This document shows, piece after piece, positions 7,732 to 14,701 of a stretch of 64,000 nt of DNA. Source of the stretch: a virus; IMG/VR virus record IMGVR_UViG_3300033141_003979, positions 1-64,000 of that record; one strand, given 5' to 3'. Position 1 is the first letter of the stretch; every line of letters begins with the position of its first letter. The position numbers and the translations under genes were made by a program. Below the pieces are notes generated by a model. That model saw only the letters and a program-made list of their open reading frames with translations, made no database searches and was not told the DNA's origin.

Positions 7732-8859
7732 ATGAAACACTCGATAGTTTTCAAGCAGAAGGACATATATGCCAGTTTTCCCCTGCTAGGATATATAGAT
7801 GGCATTCTGACTATCGGCTTCTTCACTGCCCCGCAACCAGATCACATGGGCATCTTTGATTGGAATGTTAGGAGGTCACACGATGAAGGAGAGACATGGG
7901 AATATAGAAAATTTATGGATTTTCCTTATGACTGGCCAGCGGCATCGGCAAGAGAAAGATCAGACAGATTTACAACCACATTACCAGAGGGAACAGAAAT
8001 GATCACGGGCTCAACCGGATTCATCGGCAAAAAGAATATGGAGGACAAGTTTGAAAAAGTCCTCAGATGCAAAGGACTATTCCAGCGGACTTCAACTGAC
8101 AATTGGAAAACAGCAGTACAATGGATATGGGAAATCCCCAATGTTGACATTGTATTAACTTTTCCAAGACATCTACAAATCGATAATTTGATATTCATTC
8201 CCGCTTATGCAGTATTGGAAAATGGATTGAATAGAGCCTTTGTATGGAGATCTTCTAATGGAGGTAAAAACTGGCGACTTCACAATATGTTTCCTGATGA
8301 AATAAATGCAAATGAGATTGCCTTTGTCGAAACCGAAAGAGGCATTCTTGCCCACATCCGCAGCGATACCACCCCTTTCATTATGGAAAGTTGGTCATAC
8401 GATGGGATAACTTGGACGTATCCAACTTATATACATTATGACAAGTATTGCCTGAAAGTAGCTGGTGGGCCATCACATCTATTAAGACTACAGGATGGAA
8501 GAATATTAGATACCTATGGCTATCGTTTTAACAAGATGGGTATAAAAGCTGTCATATCAGAAGATGAGGGAGTTTCATGGATTAGTCCTACTACCCTGCG
8601 GAATGATGGCGGATATTCGAGTAGTCTGCACAAAAGAAGATGGAGAAACAAATTCAAATTGCCTCATGCCGGCAACGACGTCGGCTATCCCACATCAGTA
8701 CAATTAGGGAATGAATCAATCTTGACAGCTTACTACATTACCTGTGAAGACAGGATAACGCACATTGCTACAACAAACTGGGATATTGATGATGAAAATC
8801 AATTAGCGACTCCATCTGGCTCACCTAGCCCATCACCTGAATTTGAGGAGGAGAAATAA
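7732..8859 (+). CDS. Sialidase-fold (Asp-box/BNR repeat) protein
   Basis: 375 residues with three Asp-box motifs, SHDEGETW (about 45), SSNGGKNW (about 175) and SEDEGVSW (about 283), at spacings expected for blades of a six-bladed sialidase propeller. There is no signal peptide. Known family members are exo-sialidases, trans-sialidases and carbohydrate-binding propellers; I cannot place the Arg triad and Tyr/Glu pair with certainty, so catalysis is unproven. Its place inside a nonulosonic-acid synthesis cluster is notable. The C-terminus carries a short SGSPSPSP tail resembling the long Ser-X tracts of the fibre proteins, so it may be a virion or modification-related component. Confidence 0.75.
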   Translation: MKHSIVFKQKDIYASFPLLGYIDGILTIGFFTAPQPDHMGIFDWNVRRSHDEGETWEYRKFMDFPYDWPAASARERSDRFTTTLPEGTEMITGSTGFIGKKNMEDKFEKVLRCKGLFQRTSTDNWKTAVQWIWEIPNVDIVLTFPRHLQIDNLIFIPAYAVLENGLNRAFVWRSSNGGKNWRLHNMFPDEINANEIAFVETERGILAHIRSDTTPFIMESWSYDGITWTYPTYIHYDKYCLKVAGGPSHLLRLQDGRILDTYGYRFNKMGIKAVISEDEGVSWISPTTLRNDGGYSSSLHKRRWRNKFKLPHAGNDVGYPTSVQLGNESILTAYYITCEDRITHIATTNWDIDDENQLATPSGSPSPSPEFEEEK

Positions 8860-9563
8860 TGAGTGAATATCGAATATACATGATTGATGGTGATCATCTT
8901 TTAGGGTGGAAAGGAAACAAGTGCAAGAACGTCCTCGAACTTGTGAAGATGTCTATTGAGTTATTGAAAGAAGAAGGATGGAAAATTGAATATAAGGAGC
9001 CAAAGACAGAGAAAGGAGAGAAATATATTACTGATGATGGTGAATGTATGTTTGACGTAGAAGTCGACAGAGTGCCTTGCAATTCTTTTCTTCATGGCAT
9101 CCGCCTTACCCTGACCTATCCGGAGCCGGAGCCAGTAGTGGATAAGTGTACAGCAAATATCGGCACTGATTGTGATATCTGTGATCGTGATAAACCATAT
9201 TGTGCTCACTACAAGATAAAAGAAAGACTTAACAAATCAGTACCCGACCCTCAAGGAGATGAAACCGAAGAAGCAGCAACCAATTATATCATACCTGGGC
9301 ATGTACCCAACCTCGACGAGGCGGAGGTGGGTCAAGACGTTCAAAGGAACAAACTACCACGGTGTCCGACTTGTGGGCAACCTGAAGCTGTAGAAATAGA
9401 CGGAAATGGCGAAATACGCATTATTCGTGACGAGCCGGAGGTGGATGAGTGGGAGAAGCTTAAAGAACTTTGTTCTGACAGTTTAGGAGTTTCTGAAATG
9501 AAGTATTTGCTTCGGGGTCTTGTGAAAGAAATTGACAAACTCAGATGTCCGAAGGGAGGATGA
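8859..9563 (+). CDS. Hypothetical protein with Cys clusters
   Basis: 234 residues, TAATG-coupled to the propeller gene. The N-terminal 85 residues look like a small alpha/beta domain. A Cys/His cluster follows (CTANIGTDCDICDRDKPYCAHY, about residues 91-112), then a CPTCG knuckle (about 170) and an acidic linker, and a helical end (LKELCSDSLGVSEMKYLLRG). Two zinc-binding sites are likely. No known family recognised; the position between sialidase-fold and dehydratase genes does not define a role. Confidence 0.65.
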   Translation: MSEYRIYMIDGDHLLGWKGNKCKNVLELVKMSIELLKEEGWKIEYKEPKTEKGEKYITDDGECMFDVEVDRVPCNSFLHGIRLTLTYPEPEPVVDKCTANIGTDCDICDRDKPYCAHYKIKERLNKSVPDPQGDETEEAATNYIIPGHVPNLDEAEVGQDVQRNKLPRCPTCGQPEAVEIDGNGEIRIIRDEPEVDEWEKLKELCSDSLGVSEMKYLLRGLVKEIDKLRCPKGG

Positions 9564-10553
9564 ATGAACTTCGAGTCTAAACTATTCTGGCAAGGCCGAG
9601 AAGTATTGATTTCCGGTGGCACTGGCAGTCTTGGGAAGGCAATTACAAACTTGCTTATCCAAGAAGAATATCCAATCAAAGGATTGCGCATCTTCAGCCG
9701 TGACGAACTGAAGCAATATCAAATGAGGCAAAGCCTCAAAGCCCCATTCCCAGTGGCTTTCCTGATTGGAGATATCCGCAATCGTAAACGGTTGACCAGG
9801 GCTATGGAAGGGGTCGATACATGCATTCATGCCGCAGCATTAAAACAAGTAGACACATCTGAAAGCAATCCGTGGGAATTTATTGAAACCAACATTATAG
9901 GCACACAAAATGTTCTCGATGCCTGCCTGGATTGCAAGGTTGCCAGAGCAATGTTGATAAGCACTGACAAGGCCTCTTATCCCATTAATCTATACGGCAT
10001 GACCAAAGGATGTGCTGAACGGATCTTTGTGCATGGCAATATTTATTCCGGTGGTAGAATTCCAATATTTGGTGCTTGTAGATATGGGAATGTTCTCGGT
10101 TCACGAGGGTCTGTTATCCAAGTATTTCAGGAACAAGCCCTCAATGGGCAAATAATAACCATCACCGACAGTCAAATGACTAGATTCTGGATTACTATGA
10201 AAGATGTAGCCCGCTTCATTCTTCAATCAATCGAAATCATGCAAGCAGGAGAAATATATATCCCAAAAATGCCGAGCATGAAGATCGTAGATCTAGCAAA
10301 AACTATCATTGCAGAAACAGGCACAATGGGAAAATCGAAAATTGAAGAAATTGGTGTCAGACCAGGAGAGAAATTGCATGAGACATTGGTAACCAAAGAA
10401 GAAAGCTACAAATGTGATGTCCAGGATACCTATTATTTAATCCATCCAGTCAGAGAGTGCCCACCGGAGACGGTCAGGGCTTTATTCTCATATACAAGTG
10501 ATAACAATGATTGGTGGTTAACGAAGAAAGAGTTATGGGAAATGATAAAATGA
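9564..10553 (+). CDS. PseB/FlaA1-like UDP-sugar 4,6-dehydratase (SDR family)
   Basis: 329 residues, typical for the short-chain dehydrogenase-like PseB/FlaA1/CapD group. It has the nucleotide motif ISGGTGSLGKAI, FSRDELKQYQM (family signature after strand 2), AAALKQVDTSESNPWEFIETN, the catalytic STDKASYPINLYGMTK (Thr-Asp-Lys, Tyr-x3-Lys), and GVRPGEKLHETL near the end. It should convert UDP-GlcNAc to a 4-keto-6-deoxy sugar, the first step toward pseudaminic- or bacillosamine/legionaminic-type sugars. The product would feed the aminotransferase at 4357. Good Shine-Dalgarno (GAAGGGAGG). Confidence 0.9.
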   Translation: MNFESKLFWQGREVLISGGTGSLGKAITNLLIQEEYPIKGLRIFSRDELKQYQMRQSLKAPFPVAFLIGDIRNRKRLTRAMEGVDTCIHAAALKQVDTSESNPWEFIETNIIGTQNVLDACLDCKVARAMLISTDKASYPINLYGMTKGCAERIFVHGNIYSGGRIPIFGACRYGNVLGSRGSVIQVFQEQALNGQIITITDSQMTRFWITMKDVARFILQSIEIMQAGEIYIPKMPSMKIVDLAKTIIAETGTMGKSKIEEIGVRPGEKLHETLVTKEESYKCDVQDTYYLIHPVRECPPETVRALFSYTSDNNDWWLTKKELWEMIK

Positions 10554-11176
10554 CATCAGCAATGTATGAAACTAAACGGCTTATTCTTGAACCATTTAGC
10601 AGGAAACATCTTGAAGGGCCTTATCGTTCATGGTTCCATGATCCTGAAGTAACAAAATACAATTCCCATGGCCTCTTCCCATATACGATTGCCAAGATGG
10701 AAGCTTTTCTTGCATCAATTGAGGCAGGTAATATGATTGTAATGGCAGTAATGGCAAAATCAAAAAAATCAACTATAGAAATTCAAAATTCAAAAATTTC
10801 TTCTGATTGTGACCAAGGATTCAATTACATTTTTTCTGAAACAAACTTAATTCACATCGGCAACATCTCCCTTCAATCTATCAACTGGATTAACCGCAGT
10901 GCCGAGTACGCAGTAATTGTGGGAGATAAATCCTACTGGGGCAAAGGCTATGCCACAGAGGCAAGCCTGCTGTTGTTTGAGCACGGCTTTAAACGATTAA
11001 ATTTACATAAAATTTGGACTGGAACAGCAAAGACAAATATTGGAATGCAGCATGTAGCAAAAAAATTAGGAATGCAGTGGGAAGGAATGTTTCGAGAAGC
11101 AATGTTTTTAAACGGTCAATATGTAGATATTCTTACATATGGGATCTTAAAAAAAGAATTTAATCAAATTTCTTGA
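10550..11176 (+). CDS. GNAT N-acetyltransferase (RimJ/PseH/SpsD-like)
   Basis: I choose ATG 10550 for its ATGA overlap with the dehydratase stop; 208 residues from there. The N-terminal ETKRLILEPFSRKHL and the acetyl-CoA loop SYWGKGYATEASLLLFEHGF followed by NLHKIWTGTAKTNIGMQHVAKKLG are the standard RimJ/RimL-type signature. In nonulosonate clusters this enzyme (PseH, LegH, SpsD) N-acetylates the 4-amino group of the UDP-sugar. An insertion around residues 60-90, rich in Ser, Lys and Ile, separates strands of the fold and is unusual. Confidence 0.85.
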   Translation: MTSAMYETKRLILEPFSRKHLEGPYRSWFHDPEVTKYNSHGLFPYTIAKMEAFLASIEAGNMIVMAVMAKSKKSTIEIQNSKISSDCDQGFNYIFSETNLIHIGNISLQSINWINRSAEYAVIVGDKSYWGKGYATEASLLLFEHGFKRLNLHKIWTGTAKTNIGMQHVAKKLGMQWEGMFREAMFLNGQYVDILTYGILKKEFNQIS

Positions 11177-11236
11177 CTTTTCCAAAAAAAAATAATATAA
11201 TTATGATGAATAGTATAGCAACGATCCAAAATTTAG

Positions 11237-11310
11237 AGCCTGAGAGTTTTCATGTCGTGAGGCATGGAAGCGTTGTTGCTAACGCTATTCACTCTCGGGC
11301 TTTTCTTTTT
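11237..11310 (+). ncRNA. Three-way-junction RNA leader, copy 2, upstream of NUMOD3 endonuclease
   Basis: Same architecture as copy 1. P1 pairs 11237-11246 (AGCCTGAGAG) with 11292-11301 (CTCTCGGGCT); P2 pairs 11248-11254 with 11263-11269 (TTTCATG/CATGGAA); P3 pairs 11270-11275 with 11280-11285 (GCGTTG/TAACGC). Loops are 8 and 4 nt and the linker is 6 nt, identical to copy 1. Against copy 1, three P2 pairs and one P1 pair change on both sides (for example C-G to U-A, A-U to G-C), and further pairs shift through G-U. A pyrimidine run (TTTTCTTTTT) and GGGGAG follow. Confidence 0.8.
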
Positions 11311-11322
11311 GGGGAGATTGGC

Positions 11323-12219
11323 ATGAGATTCAAAAGACGGAATCTACCACTATGTGAATGTGGATGTGGATATGAAGTTAAATGGTGTCAGACAAGAAAA
11401 CAATGGAATCCATTTATTAATGGACATCAAAATAGAGGCAAAAATAATTCACAATATAGCAAGACTGGCAAATTGAGTGCTGTTTATGGCAAAGACAAAT
11501 ATGCAGAAGAAAAAGCAAAATCTAAACCACTATGTAAATGTGGATGTAAAAATAAGACTAAATGGTGCAAATCAAGAAAGAAATTTAATGAATATATCAA
11601 TGGTCATTACATTTGTATTAATAATCCAATGAATAATCCAAAATCAGTAGCGAAATTAACTGGAAAAAATAGTTGTAATTATGGGAAAACAGGCAAAAAT
11701 CACCCTGCTTATGGATCTCAAAAATCTGAAGCAAAAAGAAAGAAAACATCAAAAACATTAATAGGAAATCAGAATAGCAAAGGGACTAGAAGGAATAAAG
11801 AATTTTGTGAAAACCAAAGAAAAATAATGTTAAATGGAGGGGCAAAACATGCCAATTCGTTTAAGACACCAGAAAGTTATAAAGCCCATACAGAATATAT
11901 GCTTAATGGTGGGGCTGCATATTTAAATTCACTTATTAAATCGCCCTCTAAACCACAAGTAGAATTGTTTGAACTAATCAAACAACTATTTCCAAATGCA
12001 ATTCTTAACCATCCATCATTGAATCGTTCTATTGACATAGCAATTCCTGACAAAATGATTGCAATTGAATATGATGGATCATACTGGCATCAAGATCAAA
12101 AAGCAGATGATAAAAGGCAGAAAGAATTAGAGTCACTTGGATGGAAGTTTCTGAGATACTGTGATTATGTCCCTACTATTGATGAATTAGAAAGGGATTT
12201 AAAAGGAGCAGAAAGATGA
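11323..12219 (+). CDS. NUMOD3 / DUF559-Vsr-like homing-type endonuclease (intact)
   Basis: Start placed at ATG 11323 after GGGGAGATTGGC; the frame is open further upstream but only through the structured RNA. 298 residues. It has two CxCGC knuckle repeats (LCECGCGYEVKWC and LCKCGCKNKTKWC), each followed by an INGH phrase, then repeated lysine-rich NUMOD3-like segments (NYGKTGKNHPAYGSQK). The C-terminal nuclease domain (SIDIAI, MIAIEYDGSYWHQ, LGWKFLRYCDYVP) resembles DUF559/Vsr PD-(D/E)xK folds. It is a close paralogue of the broken gene at 508-1253. It separates the acetyltransferase from small genes leading to Maf. Confidence 0.85.
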   Translation: MRFKRRNLPLCECGCGYEVKWCQTRKQWNPFINGHQNRGKNNSQYSKTGKLSAVYGKDKYAEEKAKSKPLCKCGCKNKTKWCKSRKKFNEYINGHYICINNPMNNPKSVAKLTGKNSCNYGKTGKNHPAYGSQKSEAKRKKTSKTLIGNQNSKGTRRNKEFCENQRKIMLNGGAKHANSFKTPESYKAHTEYMLNGGAAYLNSLIKSPSKPQVELFELIKQLFPNAILNHPSLNRSIDIAIPDKMIAIEYDGSYWHQDQKADDKRQKELESLGWKFLRYCDYVPTIDELERDLKGAER

Positions 12220-12449
12220 AAAAGAGCAAAGCAGAAAAATTCTCTCCTTCAGATATAAAACAAGCAACTGATATGACTATAATTAACAAGATCCAATTCA
12301 TTCGTACCAAAAACAACCAAGCTTGGATGGATATCCTGCGATGTGCTATGTCGAATGCCCCAGAAGAAACAAAGGTGATAATGGCCGCCATTGCAAAAAA
12401 CGATGCAGAAATTACAGAACTGACAAAGGAATTAGCAGATGCCTTGTGA
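12216..12449 (+). CDS. Small helical hypothetical protein (77 aa)
   Basis: ATGA overlap with the endonuclease gene. The sequence (MKKSKAEKFSPSDIKQATDM and onward) is predicted to be mostly helical, with an amphipathic C-terminus (NDAEITELTKELADAL). No motif or family recognised; translational coupling on both sides supports that it is expressed. Confidence 0.55.
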   Translation: MKKSKAEKFSPSDIKQATDMTIINKIQFIRTKNNQAWMDILRCAMSNAPEETKVIMAAIAKNDAEITELTKELADAL

Positions 12450-12636
12450 ACACAAAAATACGTACTATGAAGATTGGCCTAACGGCAGATGCATTGAAAT
12501 CTGCCTTGATTACAGTATGTCTCGTCATCACTGGGAACAGGGGCAATCTGAGTGGGTAATAGTTAAAGATATTGCAGGAGCAAAAGAGCGAGTGCAGGAG
12601 TCTATCAATGAAATGAGAGACGTAGTATGTTTTTAG
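12439..12636 (+). CDS. Small hypothetical protein (65 aa)
   Basis: Overlaps the end of the previous frame by 11 bases. MPCEHKNTYYEDWPNGRCIE has a C-x2-H and later Cys pair that may bind metal. The C-terminal half (VIVKDIAGAKERVQESINEM) is helical. The overlapping arrangement and lack of a competing frame make it plausible, but no family is recognised. Confidence 0.5.
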   Translation: MPCEHKNTYYEDWPNGRCIEICLDYSMSRHHWEQGQSEWVIVKDIAGAKERVQESINEMRDVVCF

Positions 12637-12643
12637 AAAGATA

Positions 12644-12814
12644 ATGGCCAAACTAGTCAAAGGGTATAAGTGCCCAAAGTGTGGAGGGCAGATTCGAGAA
12701 GATGAAAAAATGCAGAATAGGTATTTTTGTACCAATGCCGGAGATGCGTATGGTAAAGGTGTATGTATATTTGAAACTTATCGTAGAAGCGATTTAGTGA
12801 AGGAGGAGGAATGA
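12644..12814 (+). CDS. Small zinc-ribbon protein (56 aa)
   Basis: MAKLVKGYKCPKCGGQIRED, then NRYFCTN and GVCIFETYRR: a CPxCGG knuckle followed by two further Cys residues, the layout of a single zinc ribbon. A strong AAGGAGGAGGA precedes the following ATG, inside its own 3' end. Role unknown; such ribbons occur in small phage regulators or nucleic-acid binders. Confidence 0.6.
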   Translation: MAKLVKGYKCPKCGGQIREDEKMQNRYFCTNAGDAYGKGVCIFETYRRSDLVKEEE

Positions 12815-12917
12815 AACTTAAACCTGTTTATAAGATTTACATCTCTATAAATATGTTCATGAATTAGCAGAGTTATTGAGAGGAAAAAATGAAAAAGAAG
12901 AACAAAACGCTGGCTAA
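12811..12917 (+). pseudogene. Very short gene, apparently frameshifted
   Basis: ATG 12811 follows a strong AAGGAGGAGGA but gives only 18 residues (MKLKPVYKIYISINMFMN). A -1 shift near 12835 would continue as DLHLYKYVHELAELLRGKN, a plausible amphipathic helix, to a stop at 12915-12917, overlapping the next gene. The strong ribosome site argues that something was translated here. This reconstruction is speculative. Confidence 0.3.
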
Positions 12918-14271
12918 AAATCTCAATGCATTCAAAAAAATCAATCCCCCCATGCATGGTTGGCTGATGGAACAGAAAGGGGTTAATTGGATCGATGAGA
13001 TTCGCAGCAAAAATGGGGACAAGAATTTCCTCATCCAAGAAGGCAGCAAAATCCAGCCAGCCTACAATATGAACAACCCAACAAAGCAAGCCAACAAAGG
13101 CACCAAGAACATGAGGTTGCACAAGGAAAACATTTCAATAATTGTTGGCTTTGGCCTTGGTTATCTTGCTAAAGCTATCTTAGACAAGATGGAAAAAGGA
13201 CACCATGTCCTTGTAATTGAGCCAGTAGGAGATGTAATAAAATTAGCCCTCGGCAATATTGATTTTTCCAAGGCAATCTCTAATGGAGACTTATTGATAA
13301 TTGCCCCAGGCAAACAGGAAGTTATTTTTGCTCTCCATTTTATGAGCAATCAATTCGTGATCTCAGACTGGTTCATGACGATAGACAAATATACAAACCT
13401 CAAGCCAGATGTCTACAAAGAGTTAACCGGACTTACTGCCGATATCATTAACCAGGTCATGTGCAATACAGGCACAATAGCTGGTGCCGCAGGCGGCAAG
13501 ATCGCTGACAATGACATTGCCTGCCTGCCCTATGTCATAAGGCACAGGGGTGTTGCAGAATTGAAGGACCTATACAAAGACAAACCTGCTATTCTTGTAA
13601 GTACAGGCCCATCATTGGCCAAAAACATCCACCATCTAATCGACTTAGAGGACAAGACAGTGATCATTGCAGTCGGTCAAGCATTGAGACCTCTGCTTGC
13701 CTATGGAATCCGTCCGGACTTCATCTGCACCGTAGATTTTGGAGAAGTCAATTACTGCCATTTCAAAGGGCTCATGGACAGCAACATTCCCTTAGTAACA
13801 ATCAATAGGGCTTATGCCCCATTGCTCAAGGCTTGGCAGGGACCAAAATTCATCGCAGCAACACCAGTGCCCGGCTTTGAGCACATGGCCACTGGCATAT
13901 TATCAGATAAAGGATTCCTTGAGGCCGGAGGCAGTGTGGCACATTTGGTATTCGGGTTGGCTCAACGACTTGGCTGCAATCCAATAGTCTTCGTGGGCCA
14001 GGATCTTGCTCTCGGAGAGACTTCTCATATCCCTCTGGCCGATGCCGCAGGAGAGGTGAAGATTGATGAAAGCGGGCAAATCCATTGGGAAGTGAAGGAT
14101 CACAGATGTCATCTTCATAAGAAAGATCAAACTTATTTAATGGGGCCTATTGCACAAGTACCAGGCTATTTCGGGAAGCCAGTTATGACGAATATGGGAT
14201 TAGCCAGCTTCTTATCGGTATTTGAGGCAATGGTTGAAGGGCATTTGAGGAGGAATGATGAAACGAATTAA
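12889..14271 (+). CDS. Maf-type (DUF115) glycosyltransferase, main domain; C-terminal part split off
   Basis: 460 residues. Family features in order: IIVGFGLGYLAKAIL (about 85), VLVIEPVGD, the long DUF115/MAF core with KPAILVSTGPSLAKNIHHLI (about 233), AVGQALRPLLAYGIRPDFICTV, and GGSVAHLVFGLAQRLGCNPI followed by VFVGQDLAL (about 345). Maf proteins (GT-A-like variant) transfer CMP-activated nonulosonic acids to Ser/Thr of flagellin and related surface proteins in the cytoplasm. The protein stops after FLSVFEAMVEGHLRR, just before the NATEGGA.I.GT segment normally near the C-terminus; that segment begins the gene at 14702. The substrate here is unknown; phage fibre Ser tracts are my proposal. 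Confidence 0.85.
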   Translation: MKKKNKTLAKNLNAFKKINPPMHGWLMEQKGVNWIDEIRSKNGDKNFLIQEGSKIQPAYNMNNPTKQANKGTKNMRLHKENISIIVGFGLGYLAKAILDKMEKGHHVLVIEPVGDVIKLALGNIDFSKAISNGDLLIIAPGKQEVIFALHFMSNQFVISDWFMTIDKYTNLKPDVYKELTGLTADIINQVMCNTGTIAGAAGGKIADNDIACLPYVIRHRGVAELKDLYKDKPAILVSTGPSLAKNIHHLIDLEDKTVIIAVGQALRPLLAYGIRPDFICTVDFGEVNYCHFKGLMDSNIPLVTINRAYAPLLKAWQGPKFIAATPVPGFEHMATGILSDKGFLEAGGSVAHLVFGLAQRLGCNPIVFVGQDLALGETSHIPLADAAGEVKIDESGQIHWEVKDHRCHLHKKDQTYLMGPIAQVPGYFGKPVMTNMGLASFLSVFEAMVEGHLRRNDETN

Positions 14272-14620
14272 CTGTATCTATTATTTATATGAAAAATGTC
14301 TTCATCCAAAACAAAAGAAAAGACTTTGGTTTTTCCATCCAACATGTTATGTACCTTGCTGCACTCTTCAGAAGCCGTATGCAAAACCACCTAGATGCCC
14401 TCCCCCACCACCTCCCGCCCCGAAAATCCCAATGTGTAAGATAGTAACTCATCTAATTTTGCCCAATGAACCCTACCAAATCTTCGTCTGCCCTAAATGT
14501 GATGGAGAAAAAGAAGATAAAGACGCCGTCCCAAGTCCGATGGCAGACGGAGGAAATTACTATGGGCCTTGCCGCCTATGTGATGGGAAGGGATATATAA
14601 AGGAGAAGGTGGAGAAATGA
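14255..14620 (+). CDS. Cys-rich protein with DnaJ-type zinc knuckles (121 aa)
   Basis: Starts at ATG 14255 (or 14258) right after GAGGAGGA, overlapping the Maf-like stop. The N-terminal part is rich in Cys and aromatic residues, a Pro tract (PPRCPPPPPPAPKIP) follows, then CPKCDGE and CRLCDGKGYI, a pair resembling the CxxCxGxG knuckles of DnaJ-type zinc fingers. It occupies the position where the Maf C-terminal segment would be expected, so it looks inserted. Function unknown. Confidence 0.6.
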   Translation: MMKRINCIYYLYEKCLHPKQKKRLWFFHPTCYVPCCTLQKPYAKPPRCPPPPPPAPKIPMCKIVTHLILPNEPYQIFVCPKCDGEKEDKDAVPSPMADGGNYYGPCRLCDGKGYIKEKVEK

Positions 14621-14700
14621 AATCTAGCTTAATAGGTCTTGTTATTAGTATGCTTATGGGATTAGCAATTATTGTATTTAGCTGGTTAAAGGGAGAATAA
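14617..14700 (+). CDS. Single-helix membrane peptide (27 aa)
   Basis: MKSSLIGLVISMLMGLAIIV followed by FSWLKGE is one transmembrane helix with charged ends. ATGA overlap with the previous stop and a GGTGGAGAA site. The next gene starts one base after its stop. It is the second member of the material separating the two Maf parts. Confidence 0.5.
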   Translation: MKSSLIGLVISMLMGLAIIVFSWLKGE

Positions 14701-14701
14701 T

